Positions 6,872-16,133 of a DNA stretch of 64,000 nucleotides are shown piece after piece. Every line of letters begins with the position of its first letter. The stretch's first letter is position 1. Below the pieces are notes generated by a model. That model was given only the letters and a program-made list of their open reading frames with translations, had not been told where the DNA came from and searched no databases. The position numbers and the translations under genes are program-made. This DNA comes from G964291335 sp964291335 (GTDB lineage: Bacteria > Chloroflexota > Dehalococcoidia > Lucifugimonadales > UBA3495), in contig OZ219748.1 in the NCBI GenBank assembly GCA_964291335.2, forward strand, positions 186,001 to 250,000, in the 5' to 3' direction.

Positions 6872-9460
6872 CTAGCTAACCCAGAAAGTTGACCCGCTGT
6901 CGTCCTTTCGCACCTCGATGCGCGCCGGGAACATATCCTTCAGGTCATCCAGGTGAGTTATGACGATAATCATGTCAAATTTATCATCAATGGAACTAAT
7001 GGCATCCACAATACGTTCCCGCCCGGAGCCGTCCTGGGTGCCGAAACCCTCGTCGATGAACAGCGTGGACTGAACCTCGCCGGTACGCTGGGACAAGACT
7101 CGGGACAGGGCAATGCGCAGTGCCAGGTTAACCCGGAAGGCTTCCCCGCCGCTGTACATTTCGTAGCTGCGCAGACCAAGCTCATCGCTTACCTTTATTT
7201 CCAGGGTCTCGATGGGATCGCCGGAACCGCTGCGTCGCTCCCTTTGGGTTTCCAGCTTAACGTGCATACGGTTGTCGGTCATGCGGCCCAGCAGGTCATT
7301 GGCTTCTTCCTCCAGGCGCGGGACTACCGTTTCAATGAGCATGGCCTGTACCCCCTGCCGACCAAAGGCGTGGGCCAATTCCTGGTAAATCCCTTGCTGC
7401 TTCTGCGCATCGGTCAACTGCGCTTGCCGGCTGCTTGCTGCCTGCGTCAGTTCTTCCTGGCGCTGCAATTGCCCGGTGAGCAGCCCCTGGCGGGCGATGT
7501 TGGACTGCCGGCTTTCTTCCAAAGGTTCAAGTCCTTCCAGCGCCCTGCTGAGTCTCGCCTCGGCGTCGGGCAGCCGGGCCGGGGCATCTTCCTTCTGCCT
7601 GATTTTCTCGCGCAGGCCTTCGGACTGTAATTGTGAACGCAGCAGAGCTGCGGCGGACGCCTCGCGCTCCCGTTCCTCTACCGGGAGGCGTTCCAGAGCC
7701 TGGTTCAGCTGACGCTGCCGGTCGGGGAAGGACTGGTACTGTTGAACTTCGCGGTACGCTTGCTGCATAGCTTGCTCGTCGTAGGCAAGTTCCAGCAGTC
7801 TGGTTTCGGCTCCCGACAGTTTCTGCCGCTCGGTCAAGGCGAATTGGCCCGATTCCAAAGCAGCCACCGCAACGGCCAGCCTGGGTTGCGCCTCTTCAAT
7901 AGCCTCCGCGGCCCGGCGGGCCTCCTCAAGCTGCCGCCCCAGCAAGGTCAGCCGTTCTCGCAGCCGATTGCCCTTCTGGTTCAAAGCCTGCTGCCTTCGG
8001 TCAAGGTCTCGCTCCAGGGCAGCTTTCTCCGCATCCAGGGCCTGCTGCTGCTGCCGGTTTTCCCTGAATTGCTCCCTTTTTTCCGCAATTTCCCGCTGGT
8101 AGTTTTCCGCCAAAGCCCGGCAGCCAGCCACGTCCAGCCGGGTATTGCAGAGGGGGCAGGTTGTGGCAGAGGGGTCGGTATGGTTAAGCAGTTCCAGTTT
8201 TTCTTTCAGTTGCCGGCCTTCGGTTTCATATCTTTGGGCCGTAGTCGCCCTTTCTCCAATCGCGGCGGCCAGAACCTGCAAGCGGCTGCGGTCTGCATCA
8301 ATCTCACCTTGCGCCTCGGCCAGCCCTTCCAGTTCCTGCTCGACGGCCAGGCGTTCCTGCAGCAGCCAGGGTTCCCCTTGCGCCTGAGGGCTCCACTCCT
8401 GTTCGATGCGCCGACGCAGTTGCGCCGCCTCATTTTCCTGGCGAACCCGTTCCATTTTGATGTCATTAGTCAGTTGATTAACCAGCTGGCGGAGCGGCTC
8501 CGACTCCTGGCGGGCCAAATTCAATGCGTCATAGCTTCGCTGGGCCTGTTCCAGCCGTTGCAGCCCCGCCTCAATTGCATCGGCCTGTTCCGCCAACTCT
8601 TTAATGTCCTTTATCCGCGCCTCCGCGGAGGACAGACTTGAGGTAAGGTGAACCGTGTTCTGTTCCGCTTGCGCCAGCAAACTCCGGTCGCCTTCAAGCT
8701 CAGCAATCAGGCTTCTTACTTGGTCAACCGCCTGTCTTGCGGCTTCTGCCTCCTCGCGAGCCTGCGCCAATTGAGCGTCCAGGGAGTTCAGCCGGGAACG
8801 CACTTCAGCCAGTTCGGCTGCCGGGTCGCCCAGGTCTGCCAAATCCCGTTGCAGCTGCTCCAGGGAGCCGGTCAGCTGGTTAACCTCGCCGTGTTTTTCG
8901 GAGTACTTTTGCGACGCCTGCTCCCGGTAACGGTCGTAAGCCTCTAATCCCAGGATGGAGGCAAGGATTACCTTACGTTCCGAAGGCCGCTTGCCGGTGA
9001 ACTCATCGGCTCTTCCCTGAAGCAGAAAAGCCGAATTGATAAAAGTGTCATAGTCCATGCCGACCAAACGTTGAATCTGGGCCTGGGTTTCCATGATGGA
9101 ATTGCCGCTGATGTTCCGGTGGCTGCCCGATTCGTTAAGGGCCTGCAACTGCAAGTCGGAGCGGCCCTGCCGGCGGTGGCCTCCGGGCCGCTGCCGGCTG
9201 CGAATTACCCGATAGGGAACCCCCCGGGCGGCGAATTCCAGTTCTACCCTGGCTTCATCCGCGCCATAGGCTACCAGGTCGTCGATTGACTGGCCCCTGG
9301 CTTTTCCCCACACGCTCCAGGTAATAGCGTCCAGCAAGGCGGACTTGCCATGTCCGTTTTCACCGCACAGGCAGGCAACGTGAATCCCCGTGAAATCCAG
9401 CGCGGGAACATCTTCGCGGTAGGAAAGGAAATTTCTGATTTTCAGTCTAAGGGGAATCAA
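6872..9460 (-). CDS. sbcC: SbcC/Rad50-like DNA repair ATPase
   Basis: 862 residues from a TTG start at 9460. Walker A is GENGHGKS (about 33-40), Q-loop region FLLQGRADEF, a long coiled coil split by a zinc hook CPLC (about residue 434), signature SGGEAFRVNLALRIAL (about 770) and Walker B/D-loop FIDEGFGTQD (about 798). With SbcD it forms the Mre11-Rad50-type nuclease that opens hairpins and DNA ends, but no sbcD is present in this window. The TTG is chosen because GAGGAAA sits about 5 nt upstream; an ATG at 9511 would add 17 residues but overlaps a -10 element. Confidence 0.93.
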   Translation of the reverse strand: MIPLRLKIRNFLSYREDVPALDFTGIHVACLCGENGHGKSALLDAITWSVWGKARGQSIDDLVAYGADEARVELEFAARGVPYRVIRSRQRPGGHRRQGRSDLQLQALNESGSHRNISGNSIMETQAQIQRLVGMDYDTFINSAFLLQGRADEFTGKRPSERKVILASILGLEAYDRYREQASQKYSEKHGEVNQLTGSLEQLQRDLADLGDPAAELAEVRSRLNSLDAQLAQAREEAEAARQAVDQVRSLIAELEGDRSLLAQAEQNTVHLTSSLSSAEARIKDIKELAEQADAIEAGLQRLEQAQRSYDALNLARQESEPLRQLVNQLTNDIKMERVRQENEAAQLRRRIEQEWSPQAQGEPWLLQERLAVEQELEGLAEAQGEIDADRSRLQVLAAAIGERATTAQRYETEGRQLKEKLELLNHTDPSATTCPLCNTRLDVAGCRALAENYQREIAEKREQFRENRQQQQALDAEKAALERDLDRRQQALNQKGNRLRERLTLLGRQLEEARRAAEAIEEAQPRLAVAVAALESGQFALTERQKLSGAETRLLELAYDEQAMQQAYREVQQYQSFPDRQRQLNQALERLPVEEREREASAAALLRSQLQSEGLREKIRQKEDAPARLPDAEARLSRALEGLEPLEESRQSNIARQGLLTGQLQRQEELTQAASSRQAQLTDAQKQQGIYQELAHAFGRQGVQAMLIETVVPRLEEEANDLLGRMTDNRMHVKLETQRERRSGSGDPIETLEIKVSDELGLRSYEMYSGGEAFRVNLALRIALSRVLSQRTGEVQSTLFIDEGFGTQDGSGRERIVDAISSIDDKFDMIIVITHLDDLKDMFPARIEVRKDDSGSTFWVS

Positions 9461-9509
9461 GCATTTCCTCGCTGGAACCGGTGAATGTTCGCTGGTGATT
9501 CTGCCGTGC

Positions 9510-9518
9510 ATTCTAGCA
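9510..9518 (-). promoter_or_regulatory. Extended -10 promoter for sbcC
   Basis: On the minus strand TGCTAGAAT, an extended -10 (TGn + TAGAAT), about 50 nt upstream of the TTG start of sbcC. No good -35. It overlaps the upstream in-frame ATG of sbcC, which argues against that ATG. Confidence 0.4.
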
Positions 9519-9533
9519 CAGGCGCCAGCCGCT

Positions 9534-9563
9534 TTGACATGAGGATTTGCCCAGGCCTACAAT
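9534..9563 (+). promoter_or_regulatory. Promoter for ffh
   Basis: TTGACA (9534-9539, full consensus), an 18-bp spacer, and TACAAT (9558-9563). The leader to the ATG at 9684 is about 115 nt and contains a short CTGCCC/GGGCAG dyad. The sbcC promoter lies just upstream in the opposite direction. Confidence 0.65.
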
Positions 9564-9683
9564 TCAAGCTGGGACACCAGAGCCTTCAGCGTTGCATTGA
9601 GGGCGGTGGTTGAGTTCGGGTTAAGGGTCGGCCTGCCCTCGGGCAGCAAGGCGGCGAGCCGACAAGACGGGAGGGGGCGCCCT

Positions 9684-11015
<1,332 letters not shown>

Positions 11016-11084
11016 GCAAAAAGCCGCAGCTACCCCCTTCCCGGTCGCAGAAGCTGGCCGGTTTCCTGGATGCGCTTGGCGGAT

Positions 11085-11101
11085 GCCGGGGCGGCCCCGG
11101 C
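11085..11101. terminator. GC-rich hairpin between convergent ffh and AlkA-like gene
   Basis: GCCGGGG (11085-11091), loop CGG, CCCCGGC (11095-11101): a perfect 7-bp stem in the 159-bp convergent gap. No T-tract on either side, so termination is only presumed. Confidence 0.35.
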
Positions 11102-11174
11102 GCAGCCGGCCGCAGCGTCAGGTTAGTATGCCGGCTTTGCTGGCGGTGGTTCCGTTGCCTTTGCCGGCGCCCGG

Positions 11175-12092
11175 TTACGCCGACGGGGGCATACCGGTCC
11201 GCAAGGCGGCAAAAAGGTAGGCAGTGGCAAAAGAGCGGTAGGGAGACCAGCGGCTCGAGAACTCCTCCAGCTGCGGCGGCGTAATTGGCTTGTCGTCAAA
11301 GTAGAGCCGGGACACAATCCGTTGCAACGCCAGGTCCCCGGACGGAAAAGCGTCCGGTCTTCCCAGGGCGCGAGACAATACCCATTGGGCCGTCCAGGGT
11401 CCTACGCCCCGCAGGGATGTTGCTGCCTTGACTGCCTCCGCGTCGGGCAAGTCAAGCAGGCGATCCAATCCACCGGGCGTTTCCAACTGGGCGCGGGCAA
11501 TTCCTTGCAAATATTCAGCCTTGCGCTGGCTTAACTTCGACCGGCGCAGGTCGGCGATGCTGGCCCCGGCCAGAGTATCGGGACGCGGAAAGGCGAAGTA
11601 ATGCTGCCCCCCGAACTGCCGGCTGGGGCCATAGGTTTCAACGAGCAGCCCCCGGATTACCCGGGCAACGCCGGCCGCCAGTTGTTGCCCCAGAATGGCC
11701 TGGGCAATGGTTTCGTAAACCGACAACCCCCGGGACAGGTGCATACCATAGAAGGTCTTTACCAGCAGGGCCATTACCGGATCCTGCTGGGCGAAAGCGT
11801 AAAAGGAACCCAGTTCCTGCCTGGTTGCCAGCAGCAACTCCAGTTGCCCCTGGGCGGCGTGGATTGCAGCGGCATCGAGGGTATCTCCCTCCAGCTTCAC
11901 CGCCAGCCGGGGCGGGGTCGGGCTTCCCTCGACGCTGACCGTGGCAAGGACTAAATCATCTCCCAGGTCCAGCAGCCGCCGGTACTGGGCCGGGTTACCC
12001 TGGTCGCCCTGCCGAAAATAGGGTTGATTGTCGGCGGTGAGGCCGAAATCGAAGGGAGGGGCCGGTTGGATCAAGAAGGTATGCTCTGCCAA
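11175..12092 (-). CDS. AlkA-type DNA-3-methyladenine glycosylase (HhH-GPD)
   Basis: Base-excision repair glycosylase for alkylated bases. 305 residues: an N-terminal AlkA-like beta region, then the helix-hairpin-helix GPD fold with YETIAQAILGQQLA, the hairpin SLRGVGPWTAQWVL and the catalytic aspartate in DAFPSGDLAL. No Fe-S cluster cysteines at the C-terminus, so it is AlkA/OGG-like, not Nth. Last gene of a tight minus-strand run (amidohydrolase, mug, thpR, this gene); it starts 8 bp after thpR ends. Confidence 0.87.
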   Translation of the reverse strand: MAEHTFLIQPAPPFDFGLTADNQPYFRQGDQGNPAQYRRLLDLGDDLVLATVSVEGSPTPPRLAVKLEGDTLDAAAIHAAQGQLELLLATRQELGSFYAFAQQDPVMALLVKTFYGMHLSRGLSVYETIAQAILGQQLAAGVARVIRGLLVETYGPSRQFGGQHYFAFPRPDTLAGASIADLRRSKLSQRKAEYLQGIARAQLETPGGLDRLLDLPDAEAVKAATSLRGVGPWTAQWVLSRALGRPDAFPSGDLALQRIVSRLYFDDKPITPPQLEEFSSRWSPYRSFATAYLFAALRTGMPPSA

Positions 12093-12100
12093 ATTAACCT

Positions 12101-12712
12101 CTAGGCTGTGTGAAACAGGGTTTGAGAACCCATCGAGGTGTAGCTGGCCCCCCGGGGCGTCAAGCTGCTGCGAATTAAATGGATTGCTTCCACCGTCCAG
12201 GATATATCTGCTGGCCGGCCAGCTTCGGCAATTGCCTGACTTATTGCCCGCCGGGCCGTTGGAGAAACGGAACCCCGAACCCGCCCCAGGGTCAGATGCG
12301 GTCGAAAGGGACGCCGCTCGCCGGCAAAGTCAAACTCAGCCAAGGCTTCAGCTACGCAGACTTGCAGACCGGTCAGCGCTGCCAGGTCGCCCGTTATGCC
12401 GGCCCACAGAACCCGGGGCTCTTTCCGGTGAGGGAACACTCCCAAACCGGAGAGTCGCAACTGAAAGGACGGCCCGTTAAAGGCAGCGGCCCCCTGCTCC
12501 ATTGCCAACCTGACCGGCTGGATTAACCCGGCGTCTATGTTGCCCAGGAACTTCAGCGTCAGGTGAATTCCTGAAGGGTCAACCCAGCGTACTCCCTCAG
12601 GCATGGCGCCTTTCAGCCCGGACATGGTTTCCGCCAGCGCAGCCCTGGCTGAATCTGGCAGGTTAACCGCTACAAAAGCCCGCACCTTGTCTTTGCTGGC
12701 AGTCATTGGCAA
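12101..12712 (-). CDS. thpR: RNA 2',3'-cyclic phosphodiesterase (2'-5' RNA ligase family)
   Basis: 203 residues of the 2H phosphoesterase fold with both catalytic motifs: HLTLKFLG (H-x-T, first half) and HLTLGRV (second half), spaced as in ThpR/LigT. The family hydrolyses 2',3'-cyclic phosphate RNA ends and can reversibly join tRNA halves. The start overlaps the end of mug by 10 bp, so translation is probably coupled; the ATG at 12712 and one two codons later (12706) are both possible. Confidence 0.9.
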   Translation of the reverse strand: MPMTASKDKVRAFVAVNLPDSARAALAETMSGLKGAMPEGVRWVDPSGIHLTLKFLGNIDAGLIQPVRLAMEQGAAAFNGPSFQLRLSGLGVFPHRKEPRVLWAGITGDLAALTGLQVCVAEALAEFDFAGERRPFRPHLTLGRVRGSVSPTARRAISQAIAEAGRPADISWTVEAIHLIRSSLTPRGASYTSMGSQTLFHTA

Positions 12713-13269
12713 AGCTCCTGACGAAACTCGGCCAGTTGCCGATACCAGCCTGCCAGGTCGTCCAGCGAATACTGCGCGTTAGCCGGGCTGGGGTTAGGCG
12801 CAACAAAAACGCGGCTCTCGCCGATGGTTCGCTCCTGCCGACCCAGACCGGGCCGCTCGTTAACGCCCTCGCCGTAGCGAAGGTAGGCCCGGTAACCGGT
12901 AACGCCCAGAAAACAGGCAATCCGCGGACGGAAGCCGGTCAGCTTGTCCCGCAGCGCCGGCGCCCATTTACGGAAGTCGGCAGCGCTGAGCTTCCTGGCC
13001 TGCGAAGTAGGCCGCTTAACCACGTCGGTAAACCCGATACCGTAGTTAATCAGTTCAGCGTCCCGCTCCGGGGTGAGTTCTTTAGGCGTCAGCCCCGACC
13101 GGTTGAGGGCAGCCCAGAAACGGTTGCGCGGGTTGGCAAAATAGTGGCCGACCTGCACCGAGTACGTGGAGGGGTTCAGACCAACAAAAACTATGTCCAG
13201 CCCGGGACAGAGGTAGTCAGCGAGGGTTTCAGCCGGCAACCAGGAGCCGGCGCCTTCGGGTGTTTTCAT
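12703..13269 (-). CDS. mug: Mismatch-specific uracil/thymine DNA glycosylase (Mug/TDG family)
   Basis: 188 residues. The motif GLNPSTYS matches the active-site GxNP of Mug/TDG, followed by the family pattern HYFANPRNRFWAAL. VFVAPNPSPAN near the C-terminus corresponds to the second motif that wedges the mismatch strand. Removes U or T mispaired with G and exocyclic adducts. Second gene of the minus-strand cluster; three bases separate it from the amidohydrolase and it overlaps thpR. Chance grouping with the AlkA-like gene is unlikely: it looks like a base-damage repair operon. Confidence 0.9.
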   Translation of the reverse strand: MKTPEGAGSWLPAETLADYLCPGLDIVFVGLNPSTYSVQVGHYFANPRNRFWAALNRSGLTPKELTPERDAELINYGIGFTDVVKRPTSQARKLSAADFRKWAPALRDKLTGFRPRIACFLGVTGYRAYLRYGEGVNERPGLGRQERTIGESRVFVAPNPSPANAQYSLDDLAGWYRQLAEFRQELCQ

Positions 13270-13272
13270 TGC

Positions 13273-14139
13273 TTACGGGCAGCGGGCCGGCCCACCGGGC
13301 GGCCACTGAAGCGCCCGGCAGGCATTGCTGCCAAGAATAGCCATACGGCTCTCGGCATCCAGGCGGCATTCCTCCACCTGCGCCAGAACCCTGCGGTGGC
13401 GGAGCAAAGGATAATCGGTGGCGAAGAGGATCCGCTGCGCCCCAATAGTTTGGGCGGCGACGGAAAAAACCTGCGGCTGGTACAGCAGGGGCGAGGCCGC
13501 AGTATCGAAATAGACGTTTTTCAGCTCCCGGGGGATTTCCGGCATCAGGCCGTAGAAAGCCAGACCGCCCCCCCAATGGGCGCAAATCACCGTGTTTTCC
13601 GGGAAATGGCGCAGGAACCGATACACCTTATCCGGAGTAGCGCTGCCCTTGCCCGGGTAAGCATGCCCCACCGGTTCCGAGCAGTGCAGCAACACCGGAA
13701 GCCCCAAAGAGTGGGCCAGGTCCATTAGCGGGGCCATCGCTTTCCGGCTGGTCAGCTCAAAAGCCTGGGAGTCGGAATGCAATTCGCCGATTCCCATAAT
13801 ACCCAGGCGGGCGCAGCGTTCCACCTCAGCCAGGGCCGCATCGCCCCAGGCCGGGTTGACGGAGCAGAACCCGGCCAGCCTGGCCGGGTTCCGGTCAGTA
13901 GCCTGGATGATGTAGTCGTTGGCTTCCCGGGCCACTTCGGGGTCGGTCCAGCCAAACCCCATGGTTACCGCCCGTTCCACGCCGGCCGCGTCCATAGCCG
14001 AAAGCAGGTCTTCCGCTGTGGCCATTCGCCCGCCGGCCCGGGGAAACAGGGCGGCAAAGGTACTATCCCGCCGAACCAGTTCCGGGTAACGCTGGGGGAA
14101 GCTGTACGGGAAAATGTGGCAATGGGCGTCAACGATCAT
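13273..14139 (-). CDS. Metal-dependent amidohydrolase (amidohydrolase_2 / TIM-barrel)
   Basis: 288 residues from the ATG at 14139 (MIVDAHCH). Metal ligands fit the amidohydrolase-2 pattern: HCH near the start, GELHSD mid-barrel, HCSEP, CAHWGGG, and FATDYPLL with the catalytic Asp. Members include decarboxylases and lactonases such as ACMSD-like enzymes; the substrate here is unknown. A TTG six codons upstream is possible but less natural because the family starts right before the DAHxH motif. First gene of the repair cluster; its own link to repair is unclear. Confidence 0.83.
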   Translation of the reverse strand: MIVDAHCHIFPYSFPQRYPELVRRDSTFAALFPRAGGRMATAEDLLSAMDAAGVERAVTMGFGWTDPEVAREANDYIIQATDRNPARLAGFCSVNPAWGDAALAEVERCARLGIMGIGELHSDSQAFELTSRKAMAPLMDLAHSLGLPVLLHCSEPVGHAYPGKGSATPDKVYRFLRHFPENTVICAHWGGGLAFYGLMPEIPRELKNVYFDTAASPLLYQPQVFSVAAQTIGAQRILFATDYPLLRHRRVLAQVEECRLDAESRMAILGSNACRALQWPPGGPARCP

Positions 14140-14225
14140 AGAACCGGCATTAACCAAGCCAAACCCGGCGGATTCAGCCTTTTCAGGGCAAACCGTCAGC
14201 CAGTTTAAGGCCGGTTTGCTTTACC

Positions 14226-14254
14226 TGGACACTCCCGGCCGGGCGGCTTATAAT
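14226..14254 (+). promoter_or_regulatory. Promoter for the split transketolase operon
   Basis: TGGACA (14226-14231), 17-bp spacer, TATAAT (14249-14254, full consensus). Predicted start near 14261, 57 nt before the ATG at 14318. Confidence 0.6.
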
Positions 14255-14317
14255 TTCCAGCATGCTGCGGGGTTGCTTCCGCATTGAGCAAGGGACTGGG
14301 GGAATAATTACGTCGCT

Positions 14318-15160
14318 ATGAATGTACCCGATGCCTCCGCAAGAAGGCAAGAATACACTGTACCCGACTTGCAGTCTATGGCCAGGGAACTGCGCCGGGA
14401 CATCATCGAAACCATCTACACCGCCGGCAGCGGGCATCCCGGTGGTTCCCTTTCCGAACTGGAAATCCTCATTGCCCTGTACTTCAAGGTCATGCGGCAT
14501 AACCCCCGGGACCCTCAATGGCCGGACCGGGACCGGTTTATTCTCAGCAAGGGGCACGCATCCCCCGGCTTTTACGCCGTGCTGGCTCGCGCCGGTTATT
14601 TTCCCCGGAAAGAGCTGGCAACTTTCCGAAAATTGAACAGCCGTATCCAGGGTCATGCCCATCCGATGACCCCTGGTGTAGAGATGAACTCCGGTTCCCT
14701 GGGCATGGGCCTGTCTTTTGCTTTAGGGTGCGCCCTGGCAGCCCGGCTGGACGGTAGAGATTACCAGGTATATGCCTTGCTGGGAGATGGGGAATGCGAC
14801 GAAGGGGAGATATGGGAGGCGGCTATGGCCGCCGCTCACCATCAGACGACCAACCTGGTGGCTATCGTGGACCGCAATCGCATTCAAAACGACCGCTTTA
14901 CCGATGACGTAATGCGGTTGGAACCGCTGGCCAGCAAGTGGCGAGACTTTGGCTGGCAGGCGCTGGAGGCCGATGGCCATGACTTTAATGCCTTGTTGAG
15001 CGCTCTGACCCAGGCCCGGCAGTCCACGGACGGCCCTGCGGTTATCATTGCGCATACGGTCAAGGGCAAAGGCGTCAGCTTCATGGAAAACAACCCCGGC
15101 TTTCACGGGCGCGCGCCTGACGCCGAGGAATACCGGAAAGCTATGGAGGAACTGGCCTGA
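14318..15160 (+). CDS. Transketolase, N-terminal (thiamine diphosphate-binding) subunit
   Basis: 280 residues, about half of a full transketolase. Carries the pyrophosphate-binding half: GSGHPGGSLSELE, SKGHASPGFYAVLA, GHAHPM, SGSLGMGLSFALG and the ThDP motif GDGECDEGEIWEAAM...N. Transfers two-carbon ketol units in the non-oxidative pentose phosphate or Calvin-type pathway when joined with the C-terminal subunit encoded next. The stop overlaps the start of that gene by one base (TGATG), so the two chains are made in step. Split transketolases are usual in Chloroflexota, Firmicutes and archaea. Confidence 0.93.
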   Translation: MNVPDASARRQEYTVPDLQSMARELRRDIIETIYTAGSGHPGGSLSELEILIALYFKVMRHNPRDPQWPDRDRFILSKGHASPGFYAVLARAGYFPRKELATFRKLNSRIQGHAHPMTPGVEMNSGSLGMGLSFALGCALAARLDGRDYQVYALLGDGECDEGEIWEAAMAAAHHQTTNLVAIVDRNRIQNDRFTDDVMRLEPLASKWRDFGWQALEADGHDFNALLSALTQARQSTDGPAVIIAHTVKGKGVSFMENNPGFHGRAPDAEEYRKAMEELA

Positions 15161-16113
15161 TGGCGACCCAGCGGAGAATGGCCTCGACCAGGCAAGCCTA
15201 TGGCGAAACCCTGCTTGAGATGGCCGATTCCTTTCCCGATATTGTGGTGCTGGGCGGCGACCTCAATGTTTCCGTCTATACTCACCGGTGGCGCGACAAG
15301 TACCCGGAGCGTTTCTTTGACTTCGGCCCGGCGGAGCAGAACCTGATTGGAGTGGGCGCCGGCCTGGCTGCCAGCGGCAAAACTCCCTTCATCAGCACCT
15401 TCACCGTATTCGGCGTTGGCCGTCCCTTTGACCAGCTGCGCGTGCTGGTATCGCAAGCCAACCTTAACGTCAAGCTGGTGTGTACCCATGCCGGAATCCT
15501 CACCGGCGAGGATGGTATGTCGGCGCATGGGATCGAGGATTTAGCCCTGATTTGCTCCCTGCCCTCCTTCACCGTAGTTTCTCCGTCAGATTCAGTAGAA
15601 ACGGTACAGGCGGTTAAAACAGCGGCGGCGGCGGCCGGCCCCTTTTATATCCGTCTCTCCCGGGCTGCTACGCCGGTGATTCACCAGGCTGATTACCAAT
15701 TTACCCTGGGCCGGGCCGAGACGTTGCGGTCAGGAGCTGACGTTACCCTGGTCGCTACCGGGGTGATGGTATCAGTCAGCCTGGACGCAGCGGACCTGCT
15801 GGCCGCCGAAGGAATTGCCGCCCGAGTGCTGAATGTTCATACCCTGAAGCCGGTGGATGAGGCGGCGCTGGTGGCGGCGGCCCAGGAAACCGGGGCAATA
15901 GTAACCGCTGAAGAGCATTACCAGCACGGCGGGTTGGGCAGCATCGTCGGCCAGGTTGCCGGGCGAAATTGCCCGGTGCCCCTGGAAATGGTTGCTTTGC
16001 AGGGTTACAGCGAATCGGCGCCGGCCGAGCAGCTGATGGTGAAATGCGGCTTGACGGCAGAAAAGGTAAAGGACGCCGCCTTGAGGGCGGTGGCGCGTAA
16101 AGCCCGGCGGTAG
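15160..16113 (+). CDS. Transketolase, C-terminal (pyrimidine-binding) subunit
   Basis: 317 residues: pyrimidine-binding domain with DIVVLGGDL, FGPAEQNLIGVGAGLA (the conserved Glu that activates ThDP) and HAGILTGEDGMSAHG, then the C-terminal transketolase domain (ADVTLVATGVMVS, VLNVHTLKPVD, TAEEHYQHGGLGS). Partner of the preceding gene, with which it overlaps by one base. 1-Deoxyxylulose-5-phosphate synthase shares these motifs but is a single long chain. Convergent with proA, 20 bp away. Confidence 0.92.
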   Translation: MATQRRMASTRQAYGETLLEMADSFPDIVVLGGDLNVSVYTHRWRDKYPERFFDFGPAEQNLIGVGAGLAASGKTPFISTFTVFGVGRPFDQLRVLVSQANLNVKLVCTHAGILTGEDGMSAHGIEDLALICSLPSFTVVSPSDSVETVQAVKTAAAAAGPFYIRLSRAATPVIHQADYQFTLGRAETLRSGADVTLVATGVMVSVSLDAADLLAAEGIAARVLNVHTLKPVDEAALVAAAQETGAIVTAEEHYQHGGLGSIVGQVAGRNCPVPLEMVALQGYSESAPAEQLMVKCGLTAEKVKDAALRAVARKARR

Positions 16114-16133
16114 TTTTGCGGTAAACCCGCTGG

